This document shows positions 43,156 to 52,266 of a DNA stretch of 64,000 nt, piece by piece. The stretch is taken from positions 1-64,000 of the forward strand of contig NZ_JANTYS010000017.1 of the NCBI RefSeq assembly GCF_024808255.1. The letters are read 5' to 3'. The number at the start of each line of letters is the position of its first letter. The stretch's first letter is position 1. Made by a program: the position numbers and the translations under genes. Below the pieces are notes generated by a model. The model was not told where the DNA came from. It worked only from the letters and a program-made list of their open reading frames with translations, and ran no database searches. This DNA is from Mucilaginibacter dorajii. GTDB taxonomy: Bacteria > Bacteroidota > Bacteroidia > Sphingobacteriales > Sphingobacteriaceae.

Positions 43156-46100
43156 TTAAACCTTGTTTTTGCCCGTAAACTCGTTAGTTACCATATCTTC
43201 TGCCAGGTTTTTGCGGTACTTTTTCATGTACTGCGATGGGTTAATGCCAAATACCTTTTTAAACTGCTCCCTGAAATACTTAATATCATTAATACCCACC
43301 AGGCCCGAGGTTTCAAAAATATTATGCCGTGTATTGATCAATATCTCGGCAGCCTTACGCAACCGGATGAACCGGATAAAACCGCTGGCCGATTGCCCCG
43401 AAATAAACTTAATTTTTTTATATAGCGATGAGTGCGAGATCCCCAATTCGCCGGCCAGGATCTGAATGTTAAAATCGGGGTCCATAAGGTGTTTCTCAAC
43501 AATTTTGATACAATTATCCAGAAAGATTTTGTACTCCGCAGGTATTTTCTGGTTGGTGGCGTTTAGGGTGATCTCGTTATAAAAATACTTTTGTAAATTG
43601 TTTTTGTTCCTTAAAATTCCGGCTACGCGGGCTTTCAGGATTTCTTTATCAAAGGGCTTGCTGATATAATCATCGGCCCCGCCCTCAATGCCTTTCAGTT
43701 TGATTTCGGGAGAAGAGCTGGAGGTAAGTAAGATCACGGGTACGTGACTAATACTGATGTCCTCGCGGATGGCGGTACAAAGCTCGATACCGGTCATGCC
43801 ATCCATCATCACATCGCTTATCACAATATCGGGCAATACATCTTTAATAATGGATAAACCTTCCATCCCGTTATTTGCCGAGTAAACTTTATAGTCGGTT
43901 TTAAAAAGCAGTTTAAGGTATTCGCGCAAATCATCATTGTCATCAATGATCAGGATAGATTTAAGATCGGCCGTAGCCTCCGGGTCTTCCAATAAATGTT
44001 CTTCCTCGGCATTTATCGGCATTTCGTTTTCAATTAGTTCCTGCAATATCACCGAGCTTGTTTCATCGTCCTCATAGATCGCGTTTCTCTTTAAATGATC
44101 TGTACCTTTCAACAGGGTAACAATGAACCGCGTACCACCACCAGTATTGTTTTCATGACGAATAGAACCCGAATGACTTTCAATAAACTTTTTAACCAGG
44201 AACAGGCCGATCCCAAATCCACCGGTTGACGGGCCTTTGCTGTTTTCCTGCTGATAAAACTGCGAGTATAACTTATCTTCCGTTTCGGCTTTGATACCCG
44301 GCCCCGTATCATGTACCTCCAGGTTTACAAATTGAGCCTGCTGACTGATCATCACTGTTACCTTACCGCCAACAGGCGTAAATTTAATGGCGTTTGACAG
44401 TAAGTTAAACAATACGATCTCTACCTTTTCCCTGTCGGCAAATACTTCGATGTGCTGATCGGTGCAAGTAAATTCAAAATCAAGCCCTTTGGCTTTGGCC
44501 TGGTAGGTAAAACACAAAAAAACCTCCTTACACAATTCAACCAGGTTAAGCCTGAAAATGGTTAAGGTACCTGCATCCGAATCGGCCTTACGAAATAACA
44601 ATAACTGATCAACCAAACTCAGCAGCCGTTTGGCGTTGCGGTACACAATATGAAGACTGCTGGTATCAACCTCCCGCTCATGATACAGCAACTCCTTAAT
44701 AGGGTTAATGATCAATGTTAGCGGGGTACGAAACTCGTGCGAAATATTGGTAAAGAATGAGAGTTTCCGCTCGTTTAGTTCTTTGTCTTTTTCGGCCGAG
44801 AGCTGGGTTAATTTAATCTCGTATTTTAACCGGGCCTGGTTTGCCCTGTACTGCAGGTAATAATAAACCAACAACCCACCCGCGGCTATGTAGCAAAAAT
44901 AGGCCCACCAGGTTTTATACCATGGCGGCAGTATTTTAATTTGCAGGGTGGCATAATCATTAAACCAAACACCATCCTGGTTTGAGCATTTAACCCTGAA
45001 GGTGTAATCGCCGGGGGCAAGGTACCTGTATGTGGCAGATCGCTGGTTACCTACAAAATTCCAGGTTTTATCCAGGCCATCCAGTTTATAGGCAAATTCG
45101 CCCTTTTGCGGGTAAGCGTAATTTAAAGAAGTGTATTGGATAGAAAATACCGCCTGGTCTGGCTGTAATACCAACTGCTTGGTTTCGTTTAAAGCTTGCG
45201 AAAGGACTGGCACATTACGCCCGTGATCGCCCACCTCAACCTGGTTGCCAAATATCTGTAACCCGGTTATGATAACTTTGGGCTTAAAATAGCTTTTATT
45301 AACCCCATTGGGATTAAAAACGTTAAGCCCTTCGGTACCACCAAAATACATCGCGTGATTTCCCTTGTCGTAAATAACCGAGCCTACGTTAAACTGTCCG
45401 GCTTGTAACCCGTCGGACTGATCAAAGTTAGATACCGTGTTTTTATCCAGATCGATGTTTGACAAACCTTTATTGGTACTTATCCAAACCGATTTATTAT
45501 CTGCGTTTTGAATGGCATAAACGGTATTATTTGCCAACTTGTTCTTTTCATTAAAATACTGAAAGGTTTGTTTGTCGCGATCATAAACAATCAAACCATC
45601 ACCTTCGGTACCTAACCAAAGTTTATTGCGAACATCTAAATAAACAGCAAAAACCACCTGGCCGGGCATAAATCGTTTTTCTTCGGCAGCATTAAAAAAC
45701 CGTGTAAACTGCTTATATTCAACATTTAAATAATTCAATCCGCCGCCGTAGGTTCCTATAAAAAGGTTACCGTTGGTATCCTCTGTTATAGCCCTTACAT
45801 CATCAGAATTGATTGCGCTGGTTGCAGGATTATAGTTGGTAAAAGTTTGGCTCGCAGGGTCAAAAAGGCTAAGCCCGCCACCGTTAGTGCCTATCCATAG
45901 GTTTTTACGCTTGTCCTGGTAAATTACCCTTACATCATTCCCGCCCAGGCTTTTACTATCGCCGGGTTTATGACTGTAGTTTATAAACGAATCTGAACGG
46001 CTATCATACCTGAATAATCCCCTGGCATAGGTGCCAAACCACAGGTTATTGTCCCTATCGCAATAGCCCGATAAAATGGCATTATCAGTTAAACTGCCCG

Positions 46101-47322
46101 GCCGGCCATCGGCGTAGTAATGTTTAAGGATGGTACCATCGGGCGCGGTTTTAAAAAGGCCATCGCCATCGGCACCAAACCATAACGTGCCTGTTTTATC
46201 CTGGCACATGCCATAAAACCGCATCAGACTTTTGCCCGATGCATCTTCATGGATCTTTTGAATCAGGGTAAATTTTTCGCTGATGCTGCTAATCATGTAC
46301 ACTCCTTCGCCATAGGTACCAACCCAAATATTCTGATGCCTATCCAGGTAAATGGTTTGTACAGATCGCTGGGTCATGTTATATCCATCGTCGCCCGCCA
46401 CAGGGATAAGGGTAAAACTCTTTGGATCGGGCGTAAAAGATTTAAGGCTAAGCTTGTACAAACCACCATCCTGTAGGCCGATGAGCAGGTTATGTTGGCC
46501 ATCTTCATTCAGGGCGAGGTAGTTATTACTTTTTATTTGCGCCTGTTGTGTTTGAAAACGGGTAAAGCGGTTAAGCTGCCTGTTATAATAAAGCAGGCCG
46601 TTGCTGGTGGCTATCCATATGTTGTGAAGATGATCTTCAAAGATCTCGTTAACCCGGCCTATGGTAACATCATCAAGCTTTAACAAACTGTTGGCTTTGT
46701 CTGTTATATGACCACTTGTTTGATGGAAAATATTGATCCCCCCGCCAAGTGTACCTATCCACAATAGCCCTTGTGAATCTTCAAAAAGCGAAACTATCCT
46801 ATCGCTTGATAACTGAGGCAAATTTTTCCGGTTATAACTTATGGTGGCGGAATTTTTAGTTTTAAAATACGAAAAACCTAAACCGTACGACGCTATCCAA
46901 AGGTTACCGTTTTTACTTTCGATGATGTTATCTACATCGTTTTTCACAAGGTGATTATTGCCAAGCCGGTAATGGGTGAATTTTTCGGTGCGGGTATCTA
47001 ATTTGCTTAAACCGTTTCTTGATGACACCCAGATGTTGCCCGAATGATCGCCGAGTATTTTTTGAACAAAATTGCCCGAAAGGCCCGTCGAGTCGCCCTG
47101 TATGGTTTTAAACACTTTGAAAGCCGATCCATCAAAACGGTTTAAACCATCGCTGGTAGCAAACCACATAAAACCATTTTCGTCCTGGGTAATGCTGTTC
47201 ACTATGCCAAACGAAAGGCCATCCTTTAGCGAATACTTGAGCACCTTGTTTTTCATGGGTGCCTGTCCGTAAGAAAAGGAAATAAACAACAGGAATAATA
47301 ACAGCAAATAAAGTCTCTTCAT
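43156..47322 (-). CDS. Hybrid two-component system regulator 1 (one-protein sensor, kinase, receiver, AraC)
   Basis: About 1388 residues. A signal/TM leader precedes ~14 two-component-propeller repeats (GNIWVSSRNGLSKLD, GLLWIGTLGGGINIF, NLWIGTNGGGLSLFD and others; ~25-710), a Y_Y_Y domain (~720-790), a TM helix (~805-825, WWAYFCYIAAGGLLVYYYL), a histidine kinase with His862 in NISHEFRTP and ATP-binding motifs NLLSNAIKF and GFGIGLFLVKKF, a receiver with Asp1170 in VISDVMMDG, and an AraC DNA-binding domain (LGISHSSLYKKIKFISG). It senses an oligosaccharide in the periplasm and activates a polysaccharide locus. It lies downstream of locus 2 on the same strand, with the VCBS/haloperoxidase pair and locus 1 beyond it. 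I start at the ATG at 47322. Confidence 0.94.
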   Translation of the reverse strand: MKRLYLLLLFLLFISFSYGQAPMKNKVLKYSLKDGLSFGIVNSITQDENGFMWFATSDGLNRFDGSAFKVFKTIQGDSTGLSGNFVQKILGDHSGNIWVSSRNGLSKLDTRTEKFTHYRLGNNHLVKNDVDNIIESKNGNLWIASYGLGFSYFKTKNSATISYNRKNLPQLSSDRIVSLFEDSQGLLWIGTLGGGINIFHQTSGHITDKANSLLKLDDVTIGRVNEIFEDHLHNIWIATSNGLLYYNRQLNRFTRFQTQQAQIKSNNYLALNEDGQHNLLIGLQDGGLYKLSLKSFTPDPKSFTLIPVAGDDGYNMTQRSVQTIYLDRHQNIWVGTYGEGVYMISSISEKFTLIQKIHEDASGKSLMRFYGMCQDKTGTLWFGADGDGLFKTAPDGTILKHYYADGRPGSLTDNAILSGYCDRDNNLWFGTYARGLFRYDSRSDSFINYSHKPGDSKSLGGNDVRVIYQDKRKNLWIGTNGGGLSLFDPASQTFTNYNPATSAINSDDVRAITEDTNGNLFIGTYGGGLNYLNVEYKQFTRFFNAAEEKRFMPGQVVFAVYLDVRNKLWLGTEGDGLIVYDRDKQTFQYFNEKNKLANNTVYAIQNADNKSVWISTNKGLSNIDLDKNTVSNFDQSDGLQAGQFNVGSVIYDKGNHAMYFGGTEGLNVFNPNGVNKSYFKPKVIITGLQIFGNQVEVGDHGRNVPVLSQALNETKQLVLQPDQAVFSIQYTSLNYAYPQKGEFAYKLDGLDKTWNFVGNQRSATYRYLAPGDYTFRVKCSNQDGVWFNDYATLQIKILPPWYKTWWAYFCYIAAGGLLVYYYLQYRANQARLKYEIKLTQLSAEKDKELNERKLSFFTNISHEFRTPLTLIINPIKELLYHEREVDTSSLHIVYRNAKRLLSLVDQLLLFRKADSDAGTLTIFRLNLVELCKEVFLCFTYQAKAKGLDFEFTCTDQHIEVFADREKVEIVLFNLLSNAIKFTPVGGKVTVMISQQAQFVNLEVHDTGPGIKAETEDKLYSQFYQQENSKGPSTGGFGIGLFLVKKFIESHSGSIRHENNTGGGTRFIVTLLKGTDHLKRNAIYEDDETSSVILQELIENEMPINAEEEHLLEDPEATADLKSILIIDDNDDLREYLKLLFKTDYKVYSANNGMEGLSIIKDVLPDIVISDVMMDGMTGIELCTAIREDISISHVPVILLTSSSSPEIKLKGIEGGADDYISKPFDKEILKARVAGILRNKNNLQKYFYNEITLNATNQKIPAEYKIFLDNCIKIVEKHLMDPDFNIQILAGELGISHSSLYKKIKFISGQSASGFIRFIRLRKAAEILINTRHNIFETSGLVGINDIKYFREQFKKVFGINPSQYMKKYRKNLAEDMVTNEFTGKNKV

Positions 47323-47340
47323 CACATCTAAATCAGCCAC

Positions 47341-47717
47341 ATATTACATACATATCCAATAAGTGCATACATTAGTTATCAAACAAATTGAGGTTGTTAC
47401 CTTGTTCAGGTTTGCTATTACCTAACTTGCAGGATCGAATAGTAAAAGTCGGAAGTAATTTATAATTAGTGTTAAAATAACATGTAATTAAAGAGATTTG
47501 CAATTATTTATGAAAATTTCATCCTGCGGTTTTTTGCCGGTTATTGAATTATCGGCAGCACCCTTGCAAATCAGTAATTAAAAGTAAAGCCTATAGATGT
47601 TTTATCTATAGGCTTTACAGAGTGATTTGAGAAATGCAGGTTCACGAAAATTACCCCGCTTTATTATATTGACGGCTGTTAAGGCCGGCTTTCTATTGCA
47701 TCCATTTTAATATTAGC
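47341..47717. other. Intergenic region between regulator 1 and locus 2
   Basis: About 375 bases with no gene. The only structured element is the hairpin at 47584-47618. The AT-rich stretch 47341-47570 probably carries the regulator promoter on the minus strand, but no consensus box was recognisable. Confidence 0.5.
47584..47618 (-). terminator. Terminator of locus 2 operon
   Basis: GTAAAGCCTATAGAT (47584-47598) and its exact complement ATCTATAGGCTTTAC (47604-47618) form a 15-bp stem with a 5-nt loop. On the minus strand it follows the GH2 stop (47718) by ~100 bp and is followed by TTTTAATT. It is the expected end of the susC-to-GH2 transcript. Confidence 0.65.
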
Positions 47718-50066
47718 CTAATTGCCCGTGATAACCAGGTTCCCCGGTTTTAACCCTAAACCAGTGGCCGAAATATAAATTTTTCCCGCATGCTGCCCTG
47801 CTTCTACCAGGAACGAGGCTACACCTGCTTCACTATTGCTCTCGCTATCTCCTACAATTTGAGCAGGTCCGCTTAGTTTGAGTTTTACAGGCATTTTTAT
47901 ACCGGGTACCAGTACACCGTTCTTATCAACAATTGAAGCGTAAGCAAAAACCGCGTCATTTTTACCGGCATTGAGTTTCCGGCCGCTATAATCAATGGTA
48001 AGCTTAATGGCATACGGTTGCCCCGGCGTAAGACGGGTTGCCGAAGAAACCAAATGCCCTTTTATATAGCCATTTGCTCTTAGATTACCAAGCTTATAAT
48101 CTACATTAAAGGTAAAAGGTGCATGCTTCAGGTTGTTGCTCATGCTACCGGTATCCGGTTTTTGTTTGCCTATTGATTGGCCGTTTAAAAACAATTCCAC
48201 CTCATCGCAGTTGCTGTAAATTTTTACGCTTTTTGTTGCAGGGTCGTTCCAGTAATTAGCGATAAATAGCATCGGCTTGCTTTCCCCAGCGTCGCGCTGA
48301 CTCTGGTAAAAATAATACGCGAATTTGGGTAGCCTGAAAATGTCCATAATGCCCGATGATTCAATATCCGGCGCGTAGCCACGTTTATAATCAAACATGA
48401 GCCAGTTGGCATCACCGGCAATGTTCCCGGTAAGATTATCGTTGTGGGCTTCCTGGAAATTTACAGCCTGTTGCAGCATTCTTTTTTCGCCATCACCACG
48501 CAGCTGGCGCGATGTTTTTTCCTCGGCAGTTAAATCTTTGTATTGGGTTTGGTTAAAGCCCGCGTTTTGCGCATAGTATTCCCAGTCGCCATATTCTGCT
48601 ATCAAAATAGGTTTGCTGTTAAACTTTTTCCAGTAATCGGGGGCTTTGGCATGTTGCCGGGCAGGAATAAACACATCATAAACCGCATTCATCCAGCCGC
48701 AAGTATACGTATCGGCGTAGGGTAATTCCGCATGCACAATAGCATGGGCTTTTTCCATGTAATCGCGCTTCATGTCGGTTTCGTTCAATGATGCTTCCCA
48801 TAAAATAATAGACGGATGGTTTCTGTCCCGATGGATCATGTCGGTAATGTTTTGCAGGCTGTTTTGCTGAAAGGTAGCATCGCCAAAAAACTGCCAGCCG
48901 GGGGTAGAATCCATTACAAAGATACCCAACTGATCGCAAGCCGCTAAAAACGCGGGCGATGGCGGGTAATGCGAGCATCGTACAAAATCAAATCCGGCCT
49001 GTTTTATTTTATAGGCGTCGCGGTATTGAGCGTTATCTGATAAGGCATAGCCTATATAAGGATATTCCTGGTGGCGGTTGGTACCACGCAATACATATTT
49101 GCTGCCGTTAAGGTAAAACCCATCAGTCTTAAAGCTTATAGCCCTGATGCCGGTTTGTATAGACACGGAATCTACCAAACGCCCATTGCTCAATACATTC
49201 ACCACAAGCTTATACAATTGCGGATGCGCCGGCGACCATAAGGCAGGGCTCAGCACGTCTAATTGCTGTTGTATGGTAGCAGCGCCATTTGCATCAATAG
49301 CATTCAACGCGGTAGTACTGGTAACAATTTGCTTGCCCGAAGCATCATAAAGTACAGATTTAAGCTGCACATGCTGTGCTTTAGCTAAATCGTTTTTCAC
49401 CTCGGTTTTTATATGCAAGGTTGCTTTTGCCGATGAAATATTTTCATAATGGATCAACAGGCCACCGCTATTTACATGGTTTGCTTCTACAGCATCGCTT
49501 ATGTATACCTTATTTTTTTTGATAACCCAGGCGTTGCGGTAAATGCCGCTGTAAAAATTAAAGTCGAGGTCTTTGATGGGTTTGCCCGGCGGAATTACCG
49601 GGTTATCCTGGTTGTTGAGCCTGATGAGCAGGCAATTTTGTTTGCCAAGCAATGCCTTACCCGTAATATCTATATAAACCGGCAAATAGCCGCCGATGTG
49701 TGTTTGCAGGAGTTTGCCGTTCAAATAAACATCGGCCAGGTTCATGGCCGCGTCAAGGCGGATGGCGATATGCTTGCCGGCATCGCCTTTACCCAGCGTA
49801 AAAAACTTGCGGTAAAAACAAATGCCCTGCCATTGCTGCACCGTTTTAATAACCGGCTCAATGTTGGCAGTATGTGGCAGACTAACCGCCTGCCACGCTA
49901 CCGCTGTTTTAAGGGGACTAAAAAGTTGTTGATTAATACTGGTATCGGCATTTTTTACAAACTCCCAGTTATTGTTAAAAAGCGTTGTTGATATGGCCTT
50001 ATCTTGCTGCGCTTTGGCAACAGCCGCTGTAAAAGCGATAAGGGATATTAAAATAATTTTCTTCAT
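47718..50066 (-). CDS. GH2 beta-galactosidase of locus 2
   Basis: The 782-residue enzyme has a signal peptide (to VAKAQ), GH2 jelly roll, Ig-like and TIM-barrel domains, and C-terminal Ig-like modules. The nucleophile Glu is in ILIAEYGDWEYY. The acid/base Glu is in LWEASLNETDM, where the usual G before NE is replaced by L. It most likely trims terminal beta-galactose from galacto-oligosaccharides made by the adjacent GH53 enzymes. It is the last gene of the operon, 7 bp after GH53 copy A, and is followed by a strong terminator. Confidence 0.9.
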   Translation of the reverse strand: MKKIILISLIAFTAAVAKAQQDKAISTTLFNNNWEFVKNADTSINQQLFSPLKTAVAWQAVSLPHTANIEPVIKTVQQWQGICFYRKFFTLGKGDAGKHIAIRLDAAMNLADVYLNGKLLQTHIGGYLPVYIDITGKALLGKQNCLLIRLNNQDNPVIPPGKPIKDLDFNFYSGIYRNAWVIKKNKVYISDAVEANHVNSGGLLIHYENISSAKATLHIKTEVKNDLAKAQHVQLKSVLYDASGKQIVTSTTALNAIDANGAATIQQQLDVLSPALWSPAHPQLYKLVVNVLSNGRLVDSVSIQTGIRAISFKTDGFYLNGSKYVLRGTNRHQEYPYIGYALSDNAQYRDAYKIKQAGFDFVRCSHYPPSPAFLAACDQLGIFVMDSTPGWQFFGDATFQQNSLQNITDMIHRDRNHPSIILWEASLNETDMKRDYMEKAHAIVHAELPYADTYTCGWMNAVYDVFIPARQHAKAPDYWKKFNSKPILIAEYGDWEYYAQNAGFNQTQYKDLTAEEKTSRQLRGDGEKRMLQQAVNFQEAHNDNLTGNIAGDANWLMFDYKRGYAPDIESSGIMDIFRLPKFAYYFYQSQRDAGESKPMLFIANYWNDPATKSVKIYSNCDEVELFLNGQSIGKQKPDTGSMSNNLKHAPFTFNVDYKLGNLRANGYIKGHLVSSATRLTPGQPYAIKLTIDYSGRKLNAGKNDAVFAYASIVDKNGVLVPGIKMPVKLKLSGPAQIVGDSESNSEAGVASFLVEAGQHAGKIYISATGLGLKPGNLVITGN

Positions 50067-50073
50067 TTAAGTG

Positions 50074-51099
50074 TTACTGGCTGATGTGATAAGCTTTGCT
50101 GATGTCATCATAGGTTTTGATGAACGCGTTTGTATTGCCCTGTTTATCAACAAAGGTTTCGCCCCAGCTAAAAGGTTCCCAAATAAATGAACCTTTCACT
50201 TTATTGCCCGGCAAGGATAGGGCAATGTCATTTACCTCCCGTTTATGCTGCGAATATTCGGCTACTATTACATCTTGTTTGTAGCGGGTAGTTAAGTCAG
50301 TAAGGTTTTTCTTCAGGCTATCGGGCGTGCCGTGCCATTCGGGGTAATAAGATTCGCCGATGATATCAAAACTCACACCCCGTTTAAGCATGTTATCTAA
50401 AAAGTATCTCGATTCGGCATTTTGGCCACCACAGGCTATGTGCAGCATAATGCGGATACGCGGATCAAAAATCCTAACGGCGTTGGTGCCTGCTTTTAAA
50501 AAGCCGGCCAGGGTATCCAGGTTTTTGAGTTTGCCATCGGGCCATAAAATGCCGTGGTTAATTTCGTTACCTACCTGCACCATATCTGGCAGGGTACCCT
50601 GCTTTTTAAGTTCTTTTAAAACCAAGGCGGTAAAAGCTTTGATAGAGTCCTGTAACTGTTGATTGTTGGCGTTTTTCCAGACTGCCGGTTTATATTGTTT
50701 TCCCGGATCGGCCCAGGTATCGCTGTAATGAAAATCGAGCAGGAAACCCATCCCGGCCGCCTTGATCCTTAGTGCCATTTTTTTAGTATCAGCCAGGCCG
50801 CAATAGCCCTTGGGCGAATAACCGCTATCGGCCCTGGGATTGTTAAAAATACGTAGCCTTACGTAGTTAAAGCCATGATCTTTTAAAATGGTAAAGGGAT
50901 CTTTATTTACACCATTATCATAAAACTTGCGCCCTTCGGCTTCCAACTGGGGAATAAAAGAGATATCGGCACCTACAATCTGCTTAAATTTAACAAGTGG
51001 TGTATGAGCCGGCGATAACCTGTAAGCCGATAAAGCGCCGATAGCCAGCAACCCTGCCACAAGGGCTCCTAACCTGTTAAAAGTGATTTTCATTTTCAT
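50074..51099 (-). CDS. GH53 endo-beta-1,4-galactanase, copy A
   Basis: GH53 enzymes cut the beta-1,4-galactan backbone of type I arabinogalactan. The family signatures are HYSDTWADPGKQYKPAVW, acid/base Glu in MVQVGNEINHGILWPDG and nucleophile Glu in VIVAEYSQHK. Unlike copies B and C the leader (GALVAGLLAIGALSAYRLS) has no lipobox, so it is soluble periplasmic or anchored by an uncleaved helix. Length 341 residues. The gene is 7 bp upstream of GH2 and separated from copy B by a strong hairpin (51124-51153). It diverges most from the other two copies in the nucleophile region. Confidence 0.94.
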   Translation of the reverse strand: MKMKITFNRLGALVAGLLAIGALSAYRLSPAHTPLVKFKQIVGADISFIPQLEAEGRKFYDNGVNKDPFTILKDHGFNYVRLRIFNNPRADSGYSPKGYCGLADTKKMALRIKAAGMGFLLDFHYSDTWADPGKQYKPAVWKNANNQQLQDSIKAFTALVLKELKKQGTLPDMVQVGNEINHGILWPDGKLKNLDTLAGFLKAGTNAVRIFDPRIRIMLHIACGGQNAESRYFLDNMLKRGVSFDIIGESYYPEWHGTPDSLKKNLTDLTTRYKQDVIVAEYSQHKREVNDIALSLPGNKVKGSFIWEPFSWGETFVDKQGNTNAFIKTYDDISKAYHISQ

Positions 51100-51123
51100 A
51101 TAATTATGGTATAAATTTAAAAC

Positions 51124-51153
51124 AAACCGGGCGTTTTGTTATACGCCCGGTTT
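51124..51153 (-). terminator. Terminator-like hairpin between GH53 copies A and B
   Basis: AAACCGGGCGT (51124-51134) and ACGCCCGGTTT (51143-51153) form an 11-bp GC-rich stem. On the minus strand, after the copy B stop (51160), it is followed by TTTGTTTTAAATTT. It should lower transcription into copy A and GH2 relative to copies B and C. Confidence 0.7.
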
Positions 51154-51159
51154 TATCAA

Positions 51160-52227
51160 TTAATGCACAAATGCATCCATAGCAACTGTGGGTTTACCCG
51201 TGCTGTCAAAAGCACCCATGGTATATCCCTGCCAACTGCCGTAGGCTTCGGGTTCCCAATAAAATACCCCCAGGCCACCTGATACCGATTTTGTTTTGGT
51301 GATCAGGTCGGCCAGGAACGATTTACAGGTTGACGCGGCGGTAACATCCATCCCTGCCTCACAAATCATCACCTGTTTGCCATAACGGCTCACCATATCC
51401 TGCATATTGGCCAGGCACTGGGTATTGATGGATGCCCAGTTGCTGGTTGACGGATAAATAGAGAACCCGCAGATATCCCAGCTGGCACCATTGGCTTTAA
51501 GGCCATCAAAAATCCAGCGGGTGGTGGTATTGTTAAAGCCATTAGCCACATGTACAATAACTTTTGCCGATGGAAAAACAGCCTTGGTAGCATTATAGCC
51601 ACTATTAACCAGCCAGGCAAAGTTTTTAAAATTGGTAGCCGATACCGATGCATGGCCATCCTGCCATAACATACCATCGCTGGTTTCATTGCCTACCTGT
51701 ACCCAGGTTGGGGTAATGCCCGCGTTTTTTAACGTGGTTAACGTATTATAGGTATAATTATACATGGTGTTCATCAGGGTGGTAAAATCAAGGCTTGCCC
51801 AGGCGGCTGGCTTGGTTTGATTACCCGGGTCGGCCCAGGTATCGCTGTAATGAAAATCAATCAGGATGCTCATGCCCGCCGCCGCCGCCCTTTGCGCTTT
51901 GGCTACCACATCAGCAGTGCTGTTGTAGGTTGATGATGGGTTTACCCATACCCGTAAACGGATGGCGGTAATCCCTTTTCCTTTCAGCACGGTAAACAAA
52001 TCCTGTTGGGTGCCGCTGCTGTTATAAAACTTTTTGCCCGATGCTTCCATCTGCGTAACCCAGCTGGCATCAGAGCCATAGGCAAATGTGCTTGTAGCCT
52101 CCGTTTTTAATTTAGATGCGGCTTCGGCAACGGCTGTCGTGCTACTTTGCTGTTTTGCGCCTTCTTTTTGGCAACTCATGCCCAGGCAAAGCACAACGGC
52201 TGCCGATAGGGCGGTGATTTTTCTCAT
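51160..52227 (-). CDS. GH53 endo-beta-1,4-galactanase, copy B (lipoprotein)
   Basis: The 355-residue protein has a lipobox leader (VVLCLGMSCQKEG), which places it on the membrane, probably the cell surface. GH53 motifs are HYSDTWADPGNQTKPAAW, the acid/base Glu in VQVGNETSDGMLWQDG and the nucleophile Glu in VMICEAGMDVTAA. It ends with EPEAYGSWQGYTMGAFDSTGKPT, nearly the same as copy C. The strong resemblance to copy C (52267) shows a tandem duplication. It lies 39 bp after copy C. Confidence 0.94.
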   Translation of the reverse strand: MRKITALSAAVVLCLGMSCQKEGAKQQSSTTAVAEAASKLKTEATSTFAYGSDASWVTQMEASGKKFYNSSGTQQDLFTVLKGKGITAIRLRVWVNPSSTYNSTADVVAKAQRAAAAGMSILIDFHYSDTWADPGNQTKPAAWASLDFTTLMNTMYNYTYNTLTTLKNAGITPTWVQVGNETSDGMLWQDGHASVSATNFKNFAWLVNSGYNATKAVFPSAKVIVHVANGFNNTTTRWIFDGLKANGASWDICGFSIYPSTSNWASINTQCLANMQDMVSRYGKQVMICEAGMDVTAASTCKSFLADLITKTKSVSGGLGVFYWEPEAYGSWQGYTMGAFDSTGKPTVAMDAFVH

Positions 52228-52266
52228 AATGGATTGTTTTTTGGTTTATAGATTTGGTTTTAATTG

